A stretch of 51,162 nt of DNA from NCBI RefSeq assembly GCF_947495145.1, contig NZ_CANLXP010000023.1, forward strand, positions 1-51,162, in the 5' to 3' direction. The position numbers and the translations under genes are program-made. The notes under the pieces were generated by a model that was not told where the DNA came from, ran no database searches, and saw only the letters and a program-made list of their open reading frames with translations. Below, in pieces: positions 1-8,460 of the stretch (within the stretch, counting starts at the first letter, position 1; each line of letters opens with the position of its first letter). Source of the stretch: an uncultured Arthrobacter sp. (GTDB lineage: Bacteria; Actinomycetota; Actinomycetes; Actinomycetales; Micrococcaceae).

Positions 1-230
1 CCCATCACCCCTGGGTAGCCAAGACACTACAACTGCCCTGCGAACTACCTGCTCAACAACATAAGGACAGCAGCAAACACGCCGTCGGCAGATCGCTGGG
101 GCGGGCGCGACCGCCAGGGAGCGGTCGCCCCAGCACATCAGGCCGAAGCGCCAGCGTAGGACCAGTTCGTGCCGCACAGCGGAAGGGGCTCCGGACCTTT
201 ACTAGTGCGGAGTCCCTGAAACGGCGGTTT

Positions 231-279
231 TGAGTGAATGAGTGTTCTACTCATTTACTCAATTGAGTATCTACTCATC
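231..279. promoter_or_regulatory. GAGTAAATGAGT repeat cluster 1 (inverted)
   Basis: TGAGTGAATGAGT (231-243) faces ACTCATTTACTCA (249-261) as an inverted repeat with one mismatch, followed by ATTGAGT and CTACTCAT. The same motif sits at both RHH gene starts and near the ssb gene. It is inferred to be a binding site for the plasmid RHH proteins (operator or centromere). Confidence 0.55.
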
Positions 280-388
280 CGGTAGGGAATCATATAAGCA
301 GTCAGGAACTCAAGAAGGAGCGGCCTACACAGGGCCCCCAGACCGAAGGCCAGCGTAGGACCAACGGCGTGCACCGTTCGTATTGAAA

Positions 389-419
389 GGACTCCGCACC
401 CTTACTGGGTTCAGAGTCC
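389..419 (-). terminator. Hairpin downstream of the RHH gene
   Basis: GGACTC (389-394) pairs with GAGTCC (414-419), and an inner ACCC/GGGT pair lengthens the stem. On the minus strand a short T run follows. An equivalent hairpin with one G-T pair lies at 185-216 in the other copy of the duplication. It probably terminates the leftward RHH transcript. Confidence 0.5.
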
Positions 420-434
420 CGGAGGCGGCGCTTC

Positions 435-480
435 TGAGTAGATGAGTAGATACTCACTTACTCAATTGAGTATCTACTCA
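435..480. promoter_or_regulatory. GAGTAAATGAGT repeat cluster 2 (inverted)
   Basis: TGAGTAGATGAGTA (435-448) is followed by TACTCACTTACTCA and a perfect 14-base palindrome TACTCAATTGAGTA, then TCTACTCA. It overlaps the last codons of the RHH gene. It is the second copy of cluster 1 and a candidate RHH-protein binding site. Confidence 0.55.
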
Positions 481-689
481 TCCGGTAGGGAGTCGATGTA
501 AGCAGTCAGAAACTCGCGGACGGATTGGCCGCGTCGCGCTGCGTGGATCTTCAGCTTCTGATGCTTGCTGCGCGGAACCTCGAAGTTAACTCGCGCTGTT
601 CCTTCCTCATCCTTCAGCGACTCCATGAGCTGATCTTTTGACTTGTTGGCGCTGGGCCGTCCAGGGGTGAGTTTGCCAAACGTACTCAT
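474..689 (-). CDS. Ribbon-helix-helix DNA-binding protein (ParG/CopG-like, plasmid partition or control)
   Basis: The 71-aa protein has a basic, flexible N-terminus of about 30 residues. It is followed by a typical ribbon-helix-helix pattern: a strand around VNFEVP, helix A around KHQKLKIHAARRG and helix B from SVREFL to the end. Such proteins usually act with a ParA ATPase, or repress their own promoter. No ParA gene is adjacent; the gene lies 4 bp after the stop of a truncated helicase. The ATG sits inside a GAGTAAATGAGT repeat and has no good Shine-Dalgarno sequence, so it may be leaderless. Repeats at both ends of the gene suggest autoregulation. The fold is clear; the partition role is inferred from family and setting. 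Confidence 0.75.
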   Translation of the reverse strand: MSTFGKLTPGRPSANKSKDQLMESLKDEEGTARVNFEVPRSKHQKLKIHAARRGQSVREFLTAYIDSLPDE

Positions 690-697
690 TTACTCAA
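683..697. promoter_or_regulatory. GAGTAAATGAGT repeat at the RHH start codon
   Basis: On the minus strand, TTGAGTAAATGAGTA spans the stop codon of the truncated helicase and the ATG of the RHH gene. The arrangement matches that at 49428-49452, where the same motif covers the start of the other RHH gene. Probable autoregulatory operator. Confidence 0.55.
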
Positions 698-3600
698 ATC
701 GTTTCTAGGTTCTTGAAGTCGTGCAGCTCATCCACGATGAGGTAATCGATGCCGGTCTGCTCGAACGTGATGCCCGGGTCTTCCGCGTGTTCCAGGAGAC
801 GCTTGACCATTTCCTCATCAGATTGCAGCCGGCTTTCCAGCTTCTTCACGCTGAGGCGGCTGCCGCCTTCATCGGCGCGTTGCTGGGCCGCGAGCAATTC
901 AGCACGTTTCCGTTCGGATTCCTTTGACAGATACGCAGCTTTGGACTCGCCCGACAAGGGAATGCGCTCGAAGGCGGTGCGGGTCATGATGATCGCGTCC
1001 CAGTCGTTCGCGGCTGCCCGGGCGACGAACTGGCGGCGCTTGTCGCCGGCGAGGTCCGCTGAGGATGCAGCGAGGATTTGTGCTTGCGGGTAAATCTGTA
1101 GCCATTCACGGGCGAACTGGTCGAGCATGTGGTTCGGTACCACGATGGCGGGTTTACGTGCCATTCCCAGACGCCGTAACTCCATAGAGCCCATGACCAT
1201 TTCAGCGGTCTTACCGGCTCCAACTTCGTGGAACAAGCCCACGGATGGCTCGGAGATCATCCGTGCCACTGCGGCGCGTTGGTGCGGTCGCGGGGTGAAG
1301 GTTTTCACCAGTCCGGGCAGGGTCAGGCGGTCGCCTTCTACGGTATAATCGCGCAGCACCAGGGAGTTGAATCGCCGGTTGTATTCATCGGTGAGGGCGA
1401 CAGCGCGTTCTGGGTCTTCCCACACCCATTCGCTGAATCGGTCCTGCATCAGCTGGGCTTTTTCCTGCGCGGCCGTGGTTTCGGTTGGGTTGATGATCCG
1501 GCGGGCGCTCTCCGGGTTGTCCGGATCCGGGTCGGTGACTTGGACCCGCTTTTGCTCGAGCACGTTCTTGAAGATTTCACCGGCCGGCATCCGCTCGGTG
1601 CCCCACTCATTGCGTGCTGTCAGGAGCTGCTTGTTGGCCTGCACGTCCCAGTTAGCGCCGCTGACCCGGTCGACGCGTGCGCCAGGGTCACGCAGGATGG
1701 TTCGTAGGAACTCCTCGTGGATGGTCGGTGCGATCCATATCGACCCGATGCGTGCCTCGATCTCGTGGGCACCTAGCGGCAGTGGAAGCACGGACTGAAG
1801 GTCTGCAACGTTACGTTCGAATCGTTTGTCTTCAGCGGCGGCCGGCTGGGCGGCGTCGAGTTTTTCGCGGATGTTCCCGCTGAGGTACTCGGCACGGGTT
1901 TCCAGCGCGCCTTCCTCGCCTGGAACGTCATACACAAGATCCCCGAGGGCTTCCCGCGTAGCGTCCTGCTCGATACCTAACAAGTGAGCGACCTCAGTCA
2001 GATCGACCTCGCCCAAAGCGTCGAGGGTGACAGCCAGTGCCTCTTCAGGTGTGTCCACGCCGCGGATGGGTTGGCGGGGCTGGACCTGGCGTTCACGCTG
2101 AAGTGCGGCAGGAGAAGCAGTCTGTGATGCTTCGTCGAAGTTTTCCAGTGCCGGCACCAAGGGTCCGAAGGGGTCGCTGCGGAGCATCGCTACGGCCTTC
2201 GGCGTGATCCTGGCCATGATGTCTTCGCCGGCGTCGTTGGTCTTTCCTGTGCGACGCTCGGTGAAACGGTTGATCGGCCCGTAGGTATCCACGTAGGTGC
2301 GGTAGGTTCCGCGCAGCCGTTCACGCTCCGTTTCGAGCTCAGCGGTGTCCTCGACGTTGGACGCCTCAAGAGACAACACGGACCGGGCGAGGTCCCGCAG
2401 ACGCAGCAGGGACCGCAACTCCCGTTCTTGGGTCTTCGGAACTTTCAGGGCTGCTACAGCTCCATCAAGACCGACCTGGGTGAAGGTGCCGTCGGCCTGG
2501 GCTGAGATGTGCCCGACCTGCAGGTCACTGCTTGCCGGAACGATCGCAGCAGCTTCAATGACTTGCCCCTCCTGGCGCGCTGCCACTCCCCTTCCGCCCT
2601 CCAGCGCCGTCCTCGCGACGGCTTGCAGTTGATCGTGTAGCTGCTCGGGTACGGAGCCGAGGTTCTCGTTGCGGACGGTCAGGGTCGCTGAGCCGTACAT
2701 TCCGTTGCCCACTACGGGTTCACCGAGGACACGCTGAGGGTTTTCGATGAAGTAGGCGTTCATTCGCGCTGCCTCTTGCTGGTCGACGTCGCTTTCCACC
2801 GAGATAGAGCGGGATTCCAGCCACTGAGCATCCAGTGGCTCTTCACCTGGGAGTCGCTTTCGGAAGATCAGGACGTCGGTGAGAGCGTCAGTGCCGGCGG
2901 CTCGTCGGTGCGCCCCGGTCGGCAGGCGGACGGCGCCGAGGAGGTCTGCTGTTTCGTAGATTTCCCGGCGTGCTGCCGGGTTCTGCGCGTCGAGGGTAAA
3001 CGCTGAAGAAATGACACCGACGACTCCACCGGGACGCGTGAGGTCCAGTGACTTGATGATGAAGTGGTTGTGCATCGAGTGATTGCCCGCGTTGTGGCGC
3101 GGGTCGTGCAGCCTGGTCTTGGCGAACGGAACGTTGCCCACGGCGGCGTCGAAGTAGCCAGCTGGCATGCGAGTCTCAGCGAAAGACTCCGAACGAATGT
3201 TAGCGTCCGGGTAGAGCGCTTGTGAGACGCCGGCGGTGATCGGGTCCAGCTCCACGCCGGTCATGGTCGCGCCCTCGGGGGCGAGGCCGATGAAGGTTCC
3301 GGCTCCGGAGCCTGGCTCAAGGACGCGGCCGCCGTCGAATCCCAAGGTGTTCAAGGTCTGCCAGATTTCCGTGGCAAGGGCAGGGTCTGTGTAGTGGGCG
3401 TTGATGACGGTGCGGTTTGCGGCACGGTATTCATCGTCGGTGAGCAGCTCGCGCAGCTCGGCGCGATCCGACGCGTACTCCGGACGGCTTTCATCGAAGA
3501 CCTCGGCTACGCCGGAGGCTCCCCAACTCCCCCACCGGGCCAGCACCTCGCATTCAGAAGAGCTGGCGGGCCTTTCCTGCTCCTGCAGTTCGCGCAGCAC

Positions 3601-4194
3601 GCGCAGCGCGGCAATGTTGGCTTGGAAGCGGGCACGAGCACCTGAGGGCGCGAGGTCGTCCTGGCGTGCTGGGATGAACCGGGAGTCCGCTGGTGGGGCC
3701 GTTAGGACTTCTGGTTGTACTGGTCCAGTTCCTGCTCCCTGTACAGGTCGATCAGGTCCTGACGCTGACGGTTGATCGACCGTTGCAGCTCCCAAATCTC
3801 CTTCTGCCGGCGGTCGACCTCGTCCTCCTCCGTCTCGTCGCCCTCGGTCTCCATCGAGTCCGGTGTCAGCATCTCGGCCCTGACGATCTCCTCGGCCTGC
3901 ATCCTCGATGCGTTCAGCCGGCCCACCTTCTCCAGGTAGCTCTCGTCCTTCGGGTCCGGTCCCGCCAGCTCGTACTGCAGCTCCCCCACCCGCTGCATCG
4001 CTTCCTCGCCCAGGCTCCGGAAGAACTGCTCCGGATCCGGGATCAGTGCGTACTGCGACGGCGCGGTCATTCTCCACGTCTCCTGCGCGTACCTGCCGTA
4101 CTTGTTCATCACGAACCTCCTCTGATGGTGCGAAAAGGAAAGCATCCAGACTCGCCTGTCCGTCGATCTGTTTACGTTTGCGAGCTCTCGTCAT
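694..4194 (-). pseudogene. N6-adenine DNA methylase / SNF2-type helicase fusion, truncated inside the helicase
   Basis: Proteins of this kind, common on plasmids and integrative elements, join an N-terminal adenine methylase to a C-terminal SNF2 helicase. Here the methylase is complete: the AdoMet motif around LEPGSGAGTF and the catalytic GNVPF motif are present. The helicase begins normally, with a Walker A-like HEVGAGKT and a DEAH-like VDELHDFKNL, but a stop follows five residues later. The whole C-terminal helicase lobe is missing, and the break falls at a GAGTAAATGAGT repeat. ATG 4194 has AGGGGA upstream and overlaps the recombinase end by 23 bp. The low-complexity residues 35-165 are read through a second gene in another frame. 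Methylase activity could survive; helicase activity should not. Confidence 0.8.
3702..4109 (-). CDS. Small conserved mobile-element protein, nested in the methylase-helicase gene
   Basis: ATG 4109 has a perfect AGGAGG six bases upstream. The 135-aa product starts MNKYGRYAQETW, has a central acidic stretch, and ends in a charged, probably coiled-coil helix rich in Q, R, E and D. The core around ESYLEKVGRLNASRMQAEE resembles small proteins I associate with actinobacterial plasmids and integrative elements next to methylase-helicase genes; their function is unknown to me. It lies wholly within the methylase-helicase gene, shifted by one frame. Its composition looks like real coding sequence, while the overlapping frame reads as a G/R/D/P-rich linker. 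Confidence 0.7.
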   Translation of the reverse strand: MNKYGRYAQETWRMTAPSQYALIPDPEQFFRSLGEEAMQRVGELQYELAGPDPKDESYLEKVGRLNASRMQAEEIVRAEMLTPDSMETEGDETEEDEVDRRQKEIWELQRSINRQRQDLIDLYREQELDQYNQKS

Positions 4195-4855
4195 CGGATG
4201 GTCCCCTGCTGCCGGCGGAAAGTTTGTTCCCACCGTACCCAGCACTAGCTAAGCCATCCGTACGCAGAGCCCTGATGATCGTTGATCGGCTGACCTTGAA
4301 CTTCTTCGCGATCGCCTGCACAGACCGCTTCTCTACATCCCGCAGCCTGCGGGCTTCGACGACGTCGTGTGGCTGCAGCCGCGGCGGACGGCCGCCTTTG
4401 CCGGCGGCGACGGCGAGGCCGGCCTTGGTCCGTTCCCGGATCAGCTCGCGTTCCATTTCGGCCACGGCGGCAATGATGTTGAACATCAGTCTGCCTGTGG
4501 ATGTGCTTGTGTCGATGCCCTCTGTCAGAGAACGGAACTTCACGCCCCGCTCATGTAGGGAGTCCAGTAGCTCGACCAGGCCGCGCACTGTGCGCCCGAG
4601 CCGGTCCAGCTTCGTCACGACCAGGGTGTTGCCCGGCTGCAGGGCGCGCAGGCATGCTTCCAACTCCGGGCGTGCCATAGTGGCACCGGAACGCCCTAGG
4701 TCGGCGTACACGTCATAACAGCCCGCCTGGAGTAGCTGCTGGCGCTGCCCCTCAAGGTTTTGGTCCACCGTCGAGACACGGGCATAACCCAGAGACACAC
4801 CATCTGACACCAAAATGGGCTCTTCAACGCCGTCGAGGCGCTCGACTCGTTCCAT
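4172..4855 (-). CDS. Serine recombinase (resolvase/invertase family)
   Basis: The protein contains the catalytic-serine motif YARVST, the LDRLGRT segment and the GRLMFNIIAAVAEMERELI helix of small resolvases. A C-terminal helix-turn-helix follows around QAIAKKFKVSRSTIIRAL. The reaction is site-specific strand exchange through a 5' phosphoserine link. ATG 4855 is preferred because GGGGGA lies about 9 bases upstream; an earlier ATG at 4885 is possible. The catalytic domain is preceded by about 20 extra residues, which is unusual. The 3' end overlaps the methylase-helicase start. It may resolve plasmid dimers or belong to a lost transposon. Confidence 0.9.
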   Translation of the reverse strand: MERVERLDGVEEPILVSDGVSLGYARVSTVDQNLEGQRQQLLQAGCYDVYADLGRSGATMARPELEACLRALQPGNTLVVTKLDRLGRTVRGLVELLDSLHERGVKFRSLTEGIDTSTSTGRLMFNIIAAVAEMERELIRERTKAGLAVAAGKGGRPPRLQPHDVVEARRLRDVEKRSVQAIAKKFKVSRSTIIRALRTDGLASAGYGGNKLSAGSRGPSDDESSQT

Positions 4856-4885
4856 ACTCCATTCCCCCGGTTCCGTGAGGGTCAC

Positions 4886-5159
4886 AATCCGTGCTGTCGC
4901 GCTCGACCCTCGCGTTATGACAATACATGTTTCGTACTTGGTTTGTGGAGCAAACTGGCCAGCGTTTCCAGATTTTTCGGGAGTGTCAGAACTTTCGGTT
5001 CACAAACGGTGGTGGCATCAACGGCCTTCCCGATCAGGGCCTCCTGCCCACCCGTGCACGGCACAAGCTCCCCCGCTTCGCTGCTTGTCCCGCACCACCT
5101 GGACAGCCGGAACCTCTGACCGCCTGCACGCAACCACCACGTCACCAACACTGGGAACC
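4886..5159. other. Non-coding region upstream of the recombinase, possible res site
   Basis: No convincing gene is seen. An imperfect dyad at 4984-5004, with half-sites TGTCAGAAC and (reverse strand) TGTGAACC, resembles resolvase half-sites and lies upstream of the leftward recombinase gene where res sites are usually found. This is a weak, position-based call. Confidence 0.25.
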
Positions 5160-5330
5160 TCATTTTGCGCGAGCGGCGGATGTGAACAGAGAAATGCCGA
5201 GGGCCGCACAAATACTTGCCAGCACTTCGGATGAAGTCTCCTTCAACCCGTCGCTCAACCTCCGACAGGCATGGCAGGGACACTTTGGATTCACGAGCGA
5301 CGCCACGAAGTGTGCGTTGCTGGTACGACT
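5160..5330 (-). pseudogene. Remnant of a ClgR/PopR-like XRE-family regulator
   Basis: Leftward translation gives a recognisable HTH of the ClgR type: QQRTLRGVARESKVSLPCLS, then SEVER. After a one-base shift near 5250 it continues as GLKETSSEVLASICAALGIS and reaches a stop at 5160. Both the N-terminus and the usual C-terminal tail are absent. The order matches the family pattern (TLR-VA-VSLPYLSEVERG-KE-SSEVLA-IC-ALG). It is a decayed fragment with no expected activity. Confidence 0.6.
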
Positions 5331-5500
5331 CCAGTATCCCTATTGCACTAAAGAGACATTTCCGGACACACCTTCCCCGCTTTCAAATCACGGTCCATTG
5401 ACTTCAGAGTGCCTTCAATTTGGGATGTTTTGGGGGGGTATCCCTCGCTGACAAGGGCCGGACATTCTGGTTCAGAGCAGCCTCATCAGTTGGGAAACGC

Positions 5501-6195
5501 GTGAAAATCACTAAACTACTGGCTTGCATTGCAGCAGGCACACTCCTTAGCCTCGGGGCGATTCAACCCGCGCAAGCCGCGCCTGCTGGGGACCGGGAAG
5601 CACTCTCCTCCTGGTTTGATCAGTACGGTGTCTCTAAGCAGGTGCAGAATCGCCTGCATGCAAAGGTGCTGGGTGGTCAGATGCTCGATTCGATGAAGAG
5701 CGACGTGGCACCGGTGTCCGCAGTGGAGCGTACGACCGAGGCCTTCATCACCACTATCACCACCTACCCTGACGGCTCAATTAGCGTCTCGGAGCAGGAA
5801 CAGCCTCAGAACGTGCAGTTCCTGGACCCGAACGTCATTTCTCCGATGTCCATATCCGGTTGCACTGTCTCCTCCGGAAGTGGCTACTCCAGCCGGTCCA
5901 ACTGCAAGTGAAGGAATCCAACGGCTACCTTCACTTGCAGTTCAGGGCAAATTACACGCTCGTGAACGGTGCAGCGGACTACATCAGCTGGGTCGGAAAC
6001 GGATCCGCCTCGTCGAGCTGGGGCTCCGCATCGGACCCTCACCTTTCGATCGTTCGGCGAACGGAATCTGGCTCCCCTGCATTGGCGCAGATGGGTGCCC
6101 AGTACAACGGATTCGGAGGCACCATCTCTTACACCGGATACGCATTTCTGAACGTCGGCGGGAACACCGCCTGGTCCAGCCGCAACTTCAATTAA
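5501..6195 (+). pseudogene. Secreted protein of unknown function, frameshifted copy of the next gene
   Basis: GTG 5501 starts a clear signal peptide (KITKLLACIAAGTLLSLG, then AQA-AP). It continues in parallel with the neighbouring protein: a WFDQYGV motif, TTITTYPDGSISVSE, ISPMSISGCT, then SNCK and a stop at 5909. In the next frame the homology resumes at once (VKESNGYLHLQFRANYT) and runs to 6195, so one base seems to be missing near 5906. If repaired, the product would be about 231 aa, like the intact paralogue 11 bp downstream. The family is known to me only as an actinobacterial secreted protein without assigned function. A sequencing error or programmed shift cannot be excluded. Confidence 0.75.
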
Positions 6196-6205
6196 CGGGG
6201 GAAAC

Positions 6206-6901
6206 ATGTCACACACAAAAAACAGCGTTCTTCGACTGAAAACACTTGCTGTCATACCACTGGTCATCGGGGCTCTGCTCGCAGGAGCGCCAGCTCACGC
6301 GGCCATGTCGGAGGATGAAGCGAGTCTTCGCAGCTGGTTTGACGAGCATGGTGTCAACGAACCCCTTCAGGACCGGCTGATTGAAAAGCTCGAGACTGAA
6401 GGCAGCTACGATGCCATGCGAGGTGGATCTCCGGTCAAAACCAAGACGAAAGAATCTGCTCAGGCTATTACCACGATCGAAACCTATGCTGACGGCTCGA
6501 TCAGCGTTTCGGAGGTCGAGAAACCTGCAGTAGCCGAGCCCGGCACTATCTCTCCGATGAGCATCACTGGGTGTACCACCACTGGCGGCTCGGGCTGGGG
6601 CCGGTGGTCGAACTGCACCGTCAATATCAGCAACGGCACAATTAGCCTGGCGTTCAAGGCGACGTTCGAGCGGTACGCGGGCGCATACGGGAACATTCTC
6701 TCGGTCTGGGGTCAAAGTTCCAGCGCCAAATACGGCTCCATCACCTACCCCAGTTTGCAGGTGGTCGCCAAGACCGGGAACCCAGCCAGGGCCTATGCGG
6801 CAGCCAGGTACACCTCCTGGAACGGCCTGCAAACCCAGAATCCGGAATTGTGGCTTGCAGTTTCATCCAGCAGCCACACGTCCTACACCGCCGGTAACTA
6901 G
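6206..6901 (+). CDS. Secreted protein of unknown function (intact paralogue)
   Basis: This 231-aa protein has a signal peptide (LAVIPLVIGALLAG, cleavage after AHA) and a mature part starting MSEDEASLRSWFDEHGV. It then has a TTIETYADGSISVSE motif, ISPMSITGCT, and a Ser/Thr/Gly-rich, beta-strand-like C-terminal half with two cysteines (GCT and SNCT) that could form a disulfide. It lies directly after its frameshifted paralogue, with GGGGGAA before the ATG. Extracellular location is well supported. Function is unknown; a small secreted effector, or a bacteriocin-like or surface protein, is possible but not shown. Confidence 0.8.
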   Translation: MSHTKNSVLRLKTLAVIPLVIGALLAGAPAHAAMSEDEASLRSWFDEHGVNEPLQDRLIEKLETEGSYDAMRGGSPVKTKTKESAQAITTIETYADGSISVSEVEKPAVAEPGTISPMSITGCTTTGGSGWGRWSNCTVNISNGTISLAFKATFERYAGAYGNILSVWGQSSSAKYGSITYPSLQVVAKTGNPARAYAAARYTSWNGLQTQNPELWLAVSSSSHTSYTAGN

Positions 6902-6912
6902 GCTGACGTAAT

Positions 6913-6945
6913 CTTGGAGGGTGCTGGGGTCCAGCACCCTCCAAG
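6913..6945 (+). terminator. Perfect 15-bp hairpin after the secreted-protein pair
   Basis: CTTGGAGGGTGCTGG (6913-6927) pairs exactly with 6931-6945 around a 3-base loop. It lies 12 bases after the stop at 6901 and before the ribosome site of the next gene. There is no long T run, so it may also act as an mRNA-stabilising or attenuating hairpin. Confidence 0.6.
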
Positions 6946-6965
6946 CATGTTGAAAGGGGATCACC

Positions 6966-7361
6966 ATGAGGAAAGAACCGCTCATAGGGGCGCTGGTAGG
7001 CGCTATTGTTGTTGGCTACTTCACTTCAACCGAGCCAGCTCTGTTGATGTGCCTCATTCTCGGCGGAATTTTCTTGGCCTTCGCACTACAGATGCTCGTG
7101 GTCGCGGGCAAGCAGGTCTCTGAGGACCAGCAGAGCTCACCTGCCGCTGTCCCCTCCAACAGCGCTCGTGTCCTCGCATATGCCGCAGCGTCGGTTGCCG
7201 TCGCGCAGACATTGGTATCGATGTGGATGCTGGTGCTCGCTGGAAATCTTTTCTCGTTCTTCGGCGTCCTCTGTGGGATTTGCTTCACGGTTGTGGCTGT
7301 CCGGACAGTGAAGGCTATGTCTGGAAAATCTTCCCGTATACCGGTCTCGCTGAATCTCTAA
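6966..7361 (+). CDS. Small multi-pass membrane protein, unknown function
   Basis: 131 aa with about four hydrophobic helices: two in residues 5-47, and two in 68-115 after a polar loop (KQVSEDQQSS). AAGGGGA lies before ATG 6966. It may be cotranscribed with the secreted pair through the preceding hairpin. Its last 47 bp overlap the 3' end of the convergent regulator gene. A secretion, immunity or processing role beside the secreted proteins is speculation based on position only. Confidence 0.65.
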   Translation: MRKEPLIGALVGAIVVGYFTSTEPALLMCLILGGIFLAFALQMLVVAGKQVSEDQQSSPAAVPSNSARVLAYAAASVAVAQTLVSMWMLVLAGNLFSFFGVLCGICFTVVAVRTVKAMSGKSSRIPVSLNL

Positions 7362-8055
7362 CCGCCCAGGACCCTTCGCTCATGATCCCTTCATGCACGG
7401 GGAGCTTCCTGTCTAGCGAGGGCGATCCTTTATGTACGGCATCAATCCGGGATACGGCTCCAAGTTTCCGGAAGATGTTTGAAAGGTGTCGTTTCACGGT
7501 CCCCTCGGTGATGAATAGTTCACGCCCAATCTGTGCGTTTGACTGCGCTTGGGCTACCAATGCGAGAATTTCTTGTTCACGCCGGGAAAGCAGTCGAGCA
7601 GCCGAGCCTATTGTCGTCGCGTTGGTTGAATCGCTCACGCAGAGAAATGCATGCCGAGGGACCTTCAGGGTAACGAAACCACCCACTCCCCTACTTGTTG
7701 CGATCACTGCCGCCGTGATCTCCTCAATTTCGGCATGTTTGACGAAGTACCCCGCCGCTCCACACTGCAATAGCTCCCGCATAAAGGTAGGCTCCGAGCT
7801 CTTCGCGAGGATTATGACCTTCAATTCGGGCGCCAGCCGAGCGATCTCCCTCATCACGTCGACAATGCAAGGCCCTCCCACATCCAGTCCGAGGAGCATC
7901 ACGTCCAGCTGGGGGTCCAGGGCAAGTTTAATCGCGTCGAATCCGTCTGCACCGCTCCCTCCTATGCCGATCCTCACGTCGGCAGACAATAGAGCGATTA
8001 GCCCTTCGCGAATAAGCCTGTGATCGTCGACAACCGCGACAGTAATTTCATGCAT
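7315..8055 (-). CDS. LuxR/NarL-type response regulator with a degenerate receiver domain
   Basis: 246 aa. The N-terminal receiver keeps the acidic pair (VVDDHRL) and the lysine (GYFVKH), but the segment that should hold the phospho-acceptor reads DVMLLGLDVGG, with glycine in place of aspartate. The C-terminal LuxR HTH is intact (LLSRREQEILALVAQAQSNA, then IGRELFITEGTVKRHLSNIF). A tail of about 35 residues extends beyond the usual end and overlaps the convergent membrane-protein gene. No histidine kinase is adjacent. The protein probably binds DNA without classical phosphorylation control. The ATG at 8055 gives the normal start of a receiver domain. Confidence 0.85.
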   Translation of the reverse strand: MHEITVAVVDDHRLIREGLIALLSADVRIGIGGSGADGFDAIKLALDPQLDVMLLGLDVGGPCIVDVMREIARLAPELKVIILAKSSEPTFMRELLQCGAAGYFVKHAEIEEITAAVIATSRGVGGFVTLKVPRHAFLCVSDSTNATTIGSAARLLSRREQEILALVAQAQSNAQIGRELFITEGTVKRHLSNIFRKLGAVSRIDAVHKGSPSLDRKLPVHEGIMSEGSWAVRDSARPVYGKIFQT

Positions 8056-8239
8056 GCTTCCCCCAACAAGACAGCGCTACCAAGAAATCTCAACGGGAGC
8101 TGCTTCTGCAGGCGGATGAACATGGAAACTTTGTATGTGCCGCCGGAGTGGCCCCCATCACACGATGATATAGGCAGCTGCATCTCGCGCCGGGACGCCC
8201 TACTGGCGATCCAGAAATCCTGCAAGCTCGCCGCCCGCC

Positions 8240-8460
8240 GTGCAAGCTGCTGATTTGATAGTCGTTGCCGGCGACCACACGTGGGGGCCTCAGCCCACTG
8301 AAGTGCTAGACCGACTGGTGGAACTCGGAGACCGCGCAGTTCTTATCTGCGGCAACGCCGATCGGGAGCTCATGCAGATGGCTCAAGGTATCAGTGTTGG
8401 CCTCGACGATGATCATTTGTCGGTGTGGGGAGCCGCTCAACTGTCGCCCGCTCATATGCC
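8240..8460 (+). pseudogene. Calcineurin-like phosphoesterase fragment
   Basis: The frame reads DLIVVAGDHTWGPQPTEVLD, then LGDRAVLICGNADREL, and ends near AAQLSPAHM. This matches the GD and GN(A)DRE metal motifs of calcineurin-like phosphoesterases. The N-terminal D-x-H-GN motif and the C-terminal GH-x-H motif are not present, and the frame loses similarity after about 8460. It is a remnant. The rest of 8056-8877 holds no gene I can support. Confidence 0.55.

Larger units (their letters stand above)
141..515. repeat. Degenerate direct duplication of about 175 bp (copies 141-311 and 340-515)
   Basis: The two copies share a block starting CAGCGTAGGA (152 and 351), a hairpin with paired changes, an inverted GAGTAAATGAGT element, and an almost identical stretch ending in the 3' end of the RHH gene. 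The right copy contains the true end of that gene (474-515). The left copy carries only its last dozen or so codons and is one base shorter there, so it cannot encode the same tail. This is an old duplication of the region downstream of the RHH gene. Conservation of the hairpin and repeat over the diverged spacers suggests they have a function. Nothing else was recognised in 1-140. Confidence 0.8.

Noticed and set aside
3693-4718. Rightward open frame of 341 codons
   Set aside because: It mirrors the recombinase and the methylase-helicase/nested genes on the other strand, is full of Arg/Leu/Ser/Pro and has no domain; a shadow frame.
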